Below, piece by piece: positions 24,722-31,295 of a DNA stretch of 64,000 nucleotides. The stretch is taken from NCBI RefSeq assembly GCF_001715195.1, contig NZ_MDWE01000034.1, positions 1 through 64,000 of the forward strand, written 5' to 3'. A program made the translations under genes and the position numbers. The notes under the pieces are model-generated. The model was not told the origin of the DNA and made no database searches. It was given only the letters and a program-made list of their open reading frames with translations. Numbering within the stretch: position 1 is the first letter of the stretch; each line of letters starts with the position of its first letter. Source of the stretch: Rhodohalobacter halophilus (GTDB lineage: Bacteria; Bacteroidota; Rhodothermia; Balneolales; Balneolaceae).

Positions 24722-25456
24722 ATGCAAGAGGTACTTCAACAATTAGCCAATTTACAATACATTGACAGCCGCATTGACGAAATCAAGCAGTTGCGCGGAG
24801 ATCTTCCCGAAGAAATTCTGGATATTGAAACGAATATCAATCGCTACACAGTTCGAATCAATCAGCTGGAAGAGGAAGCCGACAGCCTGAAAGCTGAGAA
24901 GAAGAAACTGGAAGTAGGTATTGAAGAGTCTCTTGACAAGACTAAAAAATATGAAGAGCAGCAGCTCTCTGTTCGCAATAATCGTGAGTATGATGCTCTT
25001 ACCAAAGAGATTGAAGCTCAAAAAACTTTTGTAGAGAACGCGGAATCGCGCCTCGAAGAGATTGCAAAACGCCAGGAAGAGCTTGAAACCGAGCTGGCTG
25101 AAAACAAAGAGAATCTGGAAGAGACGGAAGAACTTCACGCAGAAAAGAAAGAAAACCTTGATAAGGTGATTCAAAACACCAAAGAAGAGGAAGAGAAACT
25201 TCTGGATAAACGGGATGAGCTGGAGAAAGAGCTTGATAGCCGTTATGTGAGAAGTTACAACAGATTGCGAGAAGGACTTACAAACGGCATGGCTGTAGTG
25301 GCCATGGACAGAGGAGCCGCTCACGGAATGGCACTGCCTCCCCAGACTCAAGTTGAAGTCCGCAGAAAGAATAAGATCATCATTGATGAAAACAGTGGCC
25401 GTATTGTTGTAGATCCCTCCTTCTTTGAAGAAGCGAAAAAACAGCTTAAAGTTTAA
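24722..25456 (+). CDS. C4 zinc-ribbon/coiled-coil family protein that has lost its cysteines
   Basis: Member of the CT398/DUF164-like family that commonly follows nif3 genes. Residues 1-180 form a long antiparallel coiled coil (for example NNREYDALTKEIEAQK, a conserved loop). The C-terminal domain keeps the family pattern (LPPQTQVEVRR, then ENSGRIVVD), but the usual ligands are missing: the first Cys pair is replaced by DRGAAHGM, and CxxC before GRI reads DENSGRI. There is no Cys in the whole protein, so it cannot bind zinc in the standard way. The frame and the rest of the domain are intact, so this is not a decayed gene. Confidence 0.85.
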   Translation: MQEVLQQLANLQYIDSRIDEIKQLRGDLPEEILDIETNINRYTVRINQLEEEADSLKAEKKKLEVGIEESLDKTKKYEEQQLSVRNNREYDALTKEIEAQKTFVENAESRLEEIAKRQEELETELAENKENLEETEELHAEKKENLDKVIQNTKEEEEKLLDKRDELEKELDSRYVRSYNRLREGLTNGMAVVAMDRGAAHGMALPPQTQVEVRRKNKIIIDENSGRIVVDPSFFEEAKKQLKV

Positions 25457-25480
25457 AAGACTCTCCCTTTACTATTAATC

Positions 25481-25518
25481 AAGCTATACGTTTCTGGTAA
25501 TTCAAAACGTTATAGCTT
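25481..25518. repeat. Near-perfect inverted repeat ahead of rnpB
   Basis: AAGCTATACGTTT pairs with AAACGTTATAGCTT (one bulged base) around a 10-base loop. It lies 24 bases after the stop of the coiled-coil gene and about 13 bases before rnpB. No T-run follows on the plus strand, so a classical terminator is unlikely; a stem-loop at the 3' end or a regulatory site remains possible. Confidence 0.45.
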
Positions 25519-25530
25519 CATCGCATTAAG

Positions 25531-25889
25531 TGAAGATTTCCGGACAATCGCCGCCTGACGTTTCAGGAGGAGGAAAGTCCGAACACCAACGAGAACCGTG
25601 CTTCCTAACAGGAAGGTCTCTTTAACGGAGGACAGCTAGTGCCACAGAAAACAGACAGCCACGCCTTTGGCGTGGTGATGGTGAAAAGGTGAGGTAAGAG
25701 CTCACCGCTCCGGCAGTGATGCACGGGGGCAAGGTAAACCTCACGGGGTGCAAGTTCACGCAGGCTGTGCGCCTCTCGTCGCCATACAGCCGGGTAGAAC
25801 GCTTGAGCTTCGGAGTGATCCGGAGACTAGATAAATGATTGTCGTCTCGATTTTTCGGGATACAGAATTCGGCTTACAGGAAATCTTTA
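25531..25889 (+). ncRNA. rnpB: RNase P RNA (bacterial class A)
   Basis: Catalytic RNA that trims tRNA 5' leaders. The ends pair as helix P1 (AAGATTTCC at 25533-25541 with GGAAATCTT at 25879-25887). Conserved landmarks appear in order: GAGGAAAGTCCG (about 25567), ACAGAAAACAGACAGCC (about 25635), GGTAAGAGCTCACCG, CGGGGCAAGG-like GGGGGCAAGGTAAACC, GCCGGGTAGAACGCTTGAG-like block, AGACTAGATAAATGATTG and ACAGAATTCGGCTTACAGG. The length, about 358 bases, is typical. Exact ends are set from P1 only. Confidence 0.96.
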
Positions 25890-25897
25890 CGAACTTT

Positions 25898-25932
25898 AAA
25901 GGCTATTAGAGTTATATCTGGTAGCCTTTTTT
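25898..25932 (+). terminator. Terminator after rnpB
   Basis: Stem AAAGGCTA / TAGCCTTT with a 16-base loop, followed by six T's. It lies about 10 bases after the rnpB 3' end and before the DUF4168 gene. Confidence 0.85.
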
Positions 25933-25996
25933 GTTATTGGAACAAAAAAAGATGATTTTAACTACACAAAAATAGTTGGTAATAAAAACCAAAGAT

Positions 25997-26013
25997 TTAG
26001 GTTATAAACCTAA
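25997..26013. promoter_or_regulatory. Short palindrome upstream of the DUF4168 gene
   Basis: TTAGGTT-ATA-AACCTAA, a perfect 7-bp inverted repeat with a 3-base spacer, ends 31 bases before the ATG at 26045. It could be a repressor-type operator or a small leader hairpin. No cognate regulator is evident. Confidence 0.3.
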
Positions 26014-26044
26014 GCGAATTAATACTAAACAACACAGGTACTAC

Positions 26045-26545
26045 ATGACACTTATTCGAAGCATTAGCATTGCACTTATTGCATTATTAATTGGAGCAGG
26101 AGCTGTATCCGCTCAGGTTCAGCAGCAACAGCCACAAATGCCCGATCTTCCATCCAATGAAGATGTTAGCGATGAAGAAATTGAAATGGTTGCAAGTGCA
26201 ATTAATGAACTCGGCCCGATTCAGGTTGAAGCACAGGAAAAAATGGCTGAGGCTGTAGAAGAAGAAGACATCACTTTTGAACGTTTTCAGCAGATGATGA
26301 TGGCCATGCAAAATCCTCAAATGGCTGACCAGGTTAATATTACCGACGAGGAGATGTCCAAATTGCAAACACTTCAGCCTGCTCTGATGGAAATTCAGTC
26401 AGAAACTGACGAGAAGATGATTGCAAAAATTGAAGAGAACGGTCTTACAATTGAGCGATATCAAGGAATTGTAATGGCGGCTCAGCAAGATGAACAGCTT
26501 AGAAACAGAGTTGAAGCTCTTCTTGATGATGAAGAGGAAGGATAA
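26045..26545 (+). CDS. DUF4168-domain secreted protein
   Basis: Secreted helical protein of unknown role, 166 aa. The ATG at 26045 is chosen because it begins directly at a signal peptide (MTLIRSISIALIALLIGAGA, cleavage near VSAQ); an upstream in-frame start at 25976 would add 23 basic residues and hide it. The mature part has two DUF4168 repeats (about EEIEMVASAINELGPIQVEA and TFERFQQMMMAMQ; then EEMSKLQTLQPALMEIQ and TIERYQGIVMAAQ). A strong terminator follows, so it is a single-gene unit. Confidence 0.85.
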   Translation: MTLIRSISIALIALLIGAGAVSAQVQQQQPQMPDLPSNEDVSDEEIEMVASAINELGPIQVEAQEKMAEAVEEEDITFERFQQMMMAMQNPQMADQVNITDEEMSKLQTLQPALMEIQSETDEKMIAKIEENGLTIERYQGIVMAAQQDEQLRNRVEALLDDEEEG

Positions 26546-26571
26546 TCTGAAACGAACGTTTTAGAAAAAGT

Positions 26572-26602
26572 AAGGCTGTCGGTAATCACTGACAGCCTTT
26601 TT
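26572..26602 (+). terminator. Terminator after the DUF4168 gene
   Basis: Perfect 9-bp stem AAGGCTGTC / GACAGCCTT around a 10-base loop, followed by TTTTTAT. It lies between the convergent DUF4168 and smpB genes and ends 23 bases before the smpB stop. Confidence 0.9.
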
Positions 26603-26624
26603 ATATGAATGTATATAAAGCCGT

Positions 26625-27110
26625 TTAAAGGTTCACGTTATAGGAACCTTTAATTTTTCGATCCAGTTCTCGGCGAACATCCTTCTCTTTAATATCTTCC
26701 CGCTTGTCGTACTGTTTCTTACCGCGGGCCAGACCAAGCAAAATCTTTGCATATCCTCCCTTAAAGTAGAGTTTAAGCGGCACCAGGGTAAACCCTTTTT
26801 GGTTGATGCTCTTGTCAATTTCGCGAATTTCCCTCCGTTTAAGAAGAAGCTTACGGTCGCGCCGTTCGTCGTGGTTATTGTACGAACCAAACTTATACGG
26901 TTTGATGTACATGTTTTTTAGCCAGATCTCCCCATTTCTGAAATAGGCAAACGCCTCATTCAAACTCGCTTTTCCTTCACGAATTGATTTTACCTCCGTT
27001 CCCTTGAGTACCACACCTGCTTCATACGTCTCATCGATGTGAAAATCGTGACGTGCTTTTCGGTTCTCAATTTTTGGCGGAGGGTTTTTTTTAGGTTCGT
27101 TCTTAGCCAC
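26625..27110 (-). CDS. smpB: SsrA-binding protein SmpB
   Basis: Binds tmRNA and delivers it to stalled ribosomes in trans-translation. The 161-residue protein has the OB-fold core: NRKARHDFHIDETYEAGVVL, GTEVKSIREGKASLNEAFAY, RDRKLLLKRREIREI and the C-terminal GLARGKKQYDKREDIKEKD basic tail. The N-terminus has a Pro/Lys-rich extension of about 14 residues. tmRNA (ssrA) was not recognised in the window. Confidence 0.96.
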   Translation of the reverse strand: MAKNEPKKNPPPKIENRKARHDFHIDETYEAGVVLKGTEVKSIREGKASLNEAFAYFRNGEIWLKNMYIKPYKFGSYNNHDERRDRKLLLKRREIREIDKSINQKGFTLVPLKLYFKGGYAKILLGLARGKKQYDKREDIKEKDVRRELDRKIKGSYNVNL

Positions 27111-27220
27111 AGCTAACAGTTAAATGTAAAATTCAGTACGAATAAGATTTAAGTATGCAAAACAAACTACTCGTTCTGCTGATTTGAAAGTTATCAGCTT
27201 TAGGGATGGTTACCAAAGAA

Positions 27221-27664
27221 TCAATAATCAAACCCTACTTCACGCAGAGCTTCAAGTACTTCGGGTTCCGGTTCCCGGTTTGGTATGGTGGAGTAGATAT
27301 CCATTATCTGCTGAATCTGTTCTGAAGCAATTTGGTTGTCCGGATTAAGCTTCAGCACTTCAACAAACTGCATTAATGCATTATTCATCCGGGTGCGCAT
27401 TTCGGTTTGATCAAACGTGTTCATGCTGTACAAACCGTAGTTGAGATGGGTCTTCTCAAGCAAAAATCGAGTATCGGGATTCTGGGGATCTTCTTCCCGA
27501 AGTAGATCGAGCGCTGCTTCATACCGGTTCTGATCTATCATTCGATCAATCTGCTCAGAAAGTGTCAGATTTGGATCAATTTCTATATCTCCTTCATCAG
27601 AAGAGCAAGAGATTAATGTAATGAGAAGTAAAACAGAGAGAATTTTTTTAATCATGGGGTTCAA
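27221..27664 (-). CDS. Lipoprotein with TPR-like helices
   Basis: 147-residue lipoprotein with lipobox LISC (Cys20), then an acidic linker. The mature part is alpha-helical and resembles one or two tetratricopeptide motifs (IDQNRYEAALDLLREEDPQN and FVEVLKLNPDNQIASEQIQQ). It starts 10 bases after the M50 protease gene, so the two are probably co-transcribed. Function unknown; envelope scaffolding is a guess. Confidence 0.7.
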   Translation of the reverse strand: MNPMIKKILSVLLLITLISCSSDEGDIEIDPNLTLSEQIDRMIDQNRYEAALDLLREEDPQNPDTRFLLEKTHLNYGLYSMNTFDQTEMRTRMNNALMQFVEVLKLNPDNQIASEQIQQIMDIYSTIPNREPEPEVLEALREVGFDY

Positions 27665-27674
27665 ATATTAGTCT

Positions 27675-28880
27675 TTAGTTTAAAAAATAGATGGGCGTTG
27701 GGCTTATGCACAAAATAAAAACTGCCATACTGATCCATCCGAGTCGTTTTCGTCCGGGTGAGAGTTCTTGTTCATAAATTACCGGCGGATGTTCCAGTTT
27801 AACAAAATAGACGAGAAAGAAACTCCATACCACCCAGATCAGCGAGCCGGATTGTGTAAAACTACCGACCCAGAAATAGAGATAGCCGATTGAGACGATC
27901 AGTGAGAGCGCCCAAACCGGGGCAATCCAGGTGTGGTCGCGGTAAAACCCTTTACGCATTAAAAAGAGAAGAGCCAACGCCCAGATAAGCAGTGCCGAAT
28001 GGCCGTATCCCGGCAGCCACTCCTCTATGGATAGATAGAGAAACGGAATGGCTTCAATACCGCCAAGTGCAGTAATAAATCCAAAACTGATACGAGCAAC
28101 CGTTTGATGTTTTTTGTAGCCGATGAGCGAGTAGAGTATGTGGCCGCCATCAAGCTGCCCGACGGGTGTTAAGTTTAATGCGGTAAAAAAGAGGCCCAGC
28201 CATCCGGCAAAAAGAAACGGATAGTGATACATCTCATACATGGGCGGAACATTGTCGAAAAAAGAAGCCAGAAATGAGTAGAGAAGTGTATTTCCCATTA
28301 AAATTGTGGCTGCTTCCTCAGATTGAGGTTCGGGTGCCACATCAGGAAAAGTACCCGTCTCCTGCACGTGTGCAATGACCTCTTCATGACCGGCAAAATT
28401 CTCGACAAAAGAGGGATCCGGCAGTGTGGAGAACCCGTAGAGTAAAATGATGATTGATACGACAAAGCCGGCTACAGGCCCGGCTACACCAATATCGAAC
28501 AACTTTTTGGTATCATGTATTTTCTCCTCAATCTTGATGACTGCGCCCATCGTGCCAATGCCCAGCGGAACAGGTATAAAGTAGGGTAAAGTAACTTTTA
28601 CATTGTGATAGACGGCTGCAAAATAGTGGCCAAACTCATGAGTACCGAGAAATGCCAAAAGCAGTGCAGCAAAAATTGCTCCTTGCGGCCACATCTGCCA
28701 ATAACTTTCTGCATTGGCCGTATGGCCTACCCAAAAAATACCCACAAACGTTACGCAAATAAACGTAGCAACAAAGAGAAGAAAGTGTTTGGTGATCGTC
28801 CAGGCCGAAGGATTGTTTTTCTTTGGTCTCTCAAACTCGGGGTTCTCTTCCTGAGGAATATTGTATTGTGGAAATGACAA
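27675..28880 (-). CDS. Site-2-protease-type membrane metallopeptidase (M50)
   Basis: Intramembrane zinc protease, 401 aa with about eight hydrophobic segments. The active site is HEFGH (His81, Glu82, His85) within a helix, followed by YHNVKVTLPYFIPVPLGIGTMG (in parts: YHNVKVTLPYFIPVP and LGIGTMGAVI). The third ligand motif is PVGQLDGGH near residues 245-253. The layout matches the EGY1-like soluble-N-terminus group of M50 rather than RseP, and no PDZ domain is seen. Substrate unknown. The TPR-like lipoprotein follows 10 bases downstream. Confidence 0.9.
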   Translation of the reverse strand: MSFPQYNIPQEENPEFERPKKNNPSAWTITKHFLLFVATFICVTFVGIFWVGHTANAESYWQMWPQGAIFAALLLAFLGTHEFGHYFAAVYHNVKVTLPYFIPVPLGIGTMGAVIKIEEKIHDTKKLFDIGVAGPVAGFVVSIIILLYGFSTLPDPSFVENFAGHEEVIAHVQETGTFPDVAPEPQSEEAATILMGNTLLYSFLASFFDNVPPMYEMYHYPFLFAGWLGLFFTALNLTPVGQLDGGHILYSLIGYKKHQTVARISFGFITALGGIEAIPFLYLSIEEWLPGYGHSALLIWALALLFLMRKGFYRDHTWIAPVWALSLIVSIGYLYFWVGSFTQSGSLIWVVWSFFLVYFVKLEHPPVIYEQELSPGRKRLGWISMAVFILCISPTPIYFLN

Positions 28881-28915
28881 ATTAACGCTCGTTTAAATTT
28901 AAATTCTGCAGATGA

Positions 28916-30145
28916 TCAAAGTGAACCGCGAAGTACCGGCATAGTCATACATCGTGCGCCACCTCGCCCACGGCACAGTTCATGACCCTGGAAACTGATC
29001 GCGATTTTCCCCTCTTTTTTATAGTCAAACGGCTTGTTACTGAACTCATCAATGAAATCGAATTGATCCATCAGCTTGTAACCGTGTTTTTCCATTTCTG
29101 AAAACGTTTTGGTGTTTCGGCCATACCCTACAATTACACCCGGAGCGAGGGCAAACACGTTGGCGCCATCGGTCCACTGCTCGCGATATTGATTTATGCG
29201 CTCCTCTCCACCGCACTGTATAAAATTAAATTCTTGCTCTGTGAGCTCTTCAAGCGCACCTTTCAGTGATTCGCAGCGGCGGGTTTGAATATTACCGTTT
29301 ACGGCATAAAGATCTACCACATTGTCGGTCTGCTCCTCAATTGCAGGCGGGAATGCAACACACTCATATTGGTCGGCAAAGGTAAAAATGGTATCCAGGT
29401 GCATGGAAGATCTCTGTTTGGGAATATCCACGGCCAGGACATGCTCCACACCCGTATCGATCAATTTTTCGGCAACATTCATCAGGCCGCTGAACGATGT
29501 GCGTTCACTCATCCCAATCAGAACAATATTATCTGTAGCAACCAATACATCTCCCCCTTCAATTGATTGATGGCCGCTGATGTTGATGGTATTGCTCTTC
29601 ACCTCATCAAATAGCGGATGATGCTTCACAATCATGTTCATCAGTAAAAATTCGCGTGCACGGGCTTTTTTGGCGGCACGTGAGAGTATGATATGATCTC
29701 CCACCACGGCTGAAAGATCGCGAGTAAACAGAAGGTTTGGCGCGGGGTTTAAATTAAACGCTCTGTTTGGGGGAATGGAGCCCTCCACAACAAATTGAAG
29801 AAGTTTTTCAGGTGAGAGCTTTTTGAGATCTGCCTGAACGGTGTGGATATTTTCAAATGGAAGCTCTTTGATCATCAGTTCGATGAACTCTTCCCGGTTC
29901 TCCACTTTTTGAAAACAGTGCAGGGCAAGATCCAGAATTTCTATCACCTCGCCATCTTCCGGCATGGCAGCTTTAAATATTTTCAGCATGTCGAGATGCT
30001 CCTGGCGGGCATCATTCTCAAAGATAATATCATCAAAAAGAAGTTCATCTTTAATCACCGGATTGACCAGGGAAACTTCGTGCCCCGGCGTGTGAACGAT
30101 TACTTTTTTGAGCGGATTAATTTCTGATGGTATACCGACGTTCAT
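28916..30145 (-). CDS. arcA: Arginine deiminase
   Basis: Hydrolyses arginine to citrulline and ammonia. The 409-residue protein starts MNVGIPSEINPLKKVIVHTPG and contains LLFTRDLSAVVGDHIILSRA, IEGGDVLVATDNIVLIGMSERT (in parts: SIEGGDVLVATDN and VLIGMSERTS), MHLDTIFTF and the C-terminal GRGGARCMTMPVLR with the catalytic Cys. I chose the ATG at 30145 over the one at 30151 because it begins the conserved N-terminus. Neither arcB nor arcC is adjacent, so a full deiminase energy pathway is not shown here. Confidence 0.93.
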   Translation of the reverse strand: MNVGIPSEINPLKKVIVHTPGHEVSLVNPVIKDELLFDDIIFENDARQEHLDMLKIFKAAMPEDGEVIEILDLALHCFQKVENREEFIELMIKELPFENIHTVQADLKKLSPEKLLQFVVEGSIPPNRAFNLNPAPNLLFTRDLSAVVGDHIILSRAAKKARAREFLLMNMIVKHHPLFDEVKSNTINISGHQSIEGGDVLVATDNIVLIGMSERTSFSGLMNVAEKLIDTGVEHVLAVDIPKQRSSMHLDTIFTFADQYECVAFPPAIEEQTDNVVDLYAVNGNIQTRRCESLKGALEELTEQEFNFIQCGGEERINQYREQWTDGANVFALAPGVIVGYGRNTKTFSEMEKHGYKLMDQFDFIDEFSNKPFDYKKEGKIAISFQGHELCRGRGGARCMTMPVLRGSL

Positions 30146-30324
30146 GATCATTATTTAAGTCTGAATTAGAAGCGTGTAAGATATGAAAAATCATGGAGAG
30201 ATCGGTCAGCACCCATTTAATTTTGCAGACTAACCATTCTACAGAAAGAACTGTATCTTTTGATGAATCATAACGGCGATTAAACTGTTTGATGGAGTGT
30301 TAAAAGTAGTAATCGAGGTAGTTA

Positions 30325-31176
30325 ATGACAACAAAATCAGAAATAGAATCACTTATTTATCTACTGGACGATCCTGATCCGGAAGTTCAGAGCGGAGTTC
30401 ACAGCCGGCTGAGAGAACTGGGTGAGGATGCTGTTCCCCTGCTCGACGAGCATAAAAATGAAACACGTGGTGAGCAGGAGAAGGAGTTTATCAACAACAT
30501 CATCTACAACATTACCATAGGATCTCTGATTGAAGAGTATGCGGAACTTATGGAAGAGGGTGTGCACGACGCCCGGAATCTGGAGCGGGCTGTTTTAATG
30601 CTGGCCAAGTTTGGTTCTCCAACCCTCCGTATTGAGGAGTATTCACGTAAACTGGATATCCTCAGCCGGGAGATCAGTGCAGATATTGCTTACACGCCAT
30701 CACTGAGAGAAAAGATGCAAATTATACTCCAGTATGTATTCCGGGAACTCCGTTTTCGGGGGGATTCAGCAAATTATCATCATCCTGATAATGCACTCCT
30801 CAACAGGGTGATCGACCGCCGAAAGGGGTTGCCGATCATGCTCGGGCTTGTTGTTATGTTCCTTGGGCGAAGATTAAATCTTCCGTTTTACGGTGTAAAT
30901 ATGCCAATTCACTTTCTGCTGCTCTATAAAACACCAAGTGAAGGCGTGTTAATCGATCCGTTTGATGGCGGCACTATCGTCACGTATGATCAGTGCTACT
31001 ATTTTCTCAAAAAAAATGGTGTGGAGCCCCGACCCGATCACCTGAAACAGGCGGATGAGTCTGAAATACTGGCACGGTGTATTCGCAACTTAATTAACAG
31101 CTACAGCAAACAGAATCAGGAGCGAAAAGTGAAAGATCTTCGGCAGTTGCTTCATCTGACCGAATTAAAGGGGTAG
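30325..31176 (+). CDS. SirB1-family protein (transglutaminase-like fold)
   Basis: 283-residue protein. The N-terminus (1-45) resembles a HEAT-like repeat (LIYLLDDPDPEVQSGVHSRLRELG). The core (about 130-240) is the SirB1/transglutaminase-like domain: FRGDSANYHHPDNALLNRVIDRRKGLPIMLG (in parts: FRGDSANYHHPDNALLN and RKGLPIMLGLVVMFLGRRL), LPFYGVNMPIHFLL and LIDPFDGG. The usual family has no catalytic Cys at the transglutaminase position, and neither has this one. No function is established. It diverges from arcA. Confidence 0.82.
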   Translation: MTTKSEIESLIYLLDDPDPEVQSGVHSRLRELGEDAVPLLDEHKNETRGEQEKEFINNIIYNITIGSLIEEYAELMEEGVHDARNLERAVLMLAKFGSPTLRIEEYSRKLDILSREISADIAYTPSLREKMQIILQYVFRELRFRGDSANYHHPDNALLNRVIDRRKGLPIMLGLVVMFLGRRLNLPFYGVNMPIHFLLLYKTPSEGVLIDPFDGGTIVTYDQCYYFLKKNGVEPRPDHLKQADESEILARCIRNLINSYSKQNQERKVKDLRQLLHLTELKG

Positions 31177-31183
31177 TAAAAAA

Positions 31184-31245
31184 GTCTCCCCTAAAAAGGG
31201 GCTCCGAGTGTTAGCGACACGTGAAACGAAATTTAGAGGGGTGTT
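31184..31245. repeat. Degenerate interspersed repeat (copy 2)
   Basis: Contains TCTCCCC, a CCCC/GGGG hairpin with TAAAAA loop, a GTGTTAGCGACAC inverted repeat (GTGT/ACAC) and AGAGGGGTGT. It shares the order TCTCCCC, GGGG, an AGCG core, then AGGGGTGT with the copy at 63326-63370. Such CTCCCC-GGGGTGT elements are common between genes in Bacteroidota-group genomes. Confidence 0.5.
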
Positions 31246-31295
31246 CAATAATGTGTCGTCCTGAAATAGGTTGACGGATTAAACATTAAACCCAC

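Noticed and set aside
24752-25351. A 199-residue minus-strand frame rich in Phe and Leu
   Set aside because: It mirrors the Glu/Lys codons of the coiled-coil gene on the plus strand.
25457-26624. tmRNA (ssrA) near smpB
   Set aside because: The only structured RNA here matches RNase P RNA. No tag-peptide reading frame or tRNA-Ala-like ends were found.
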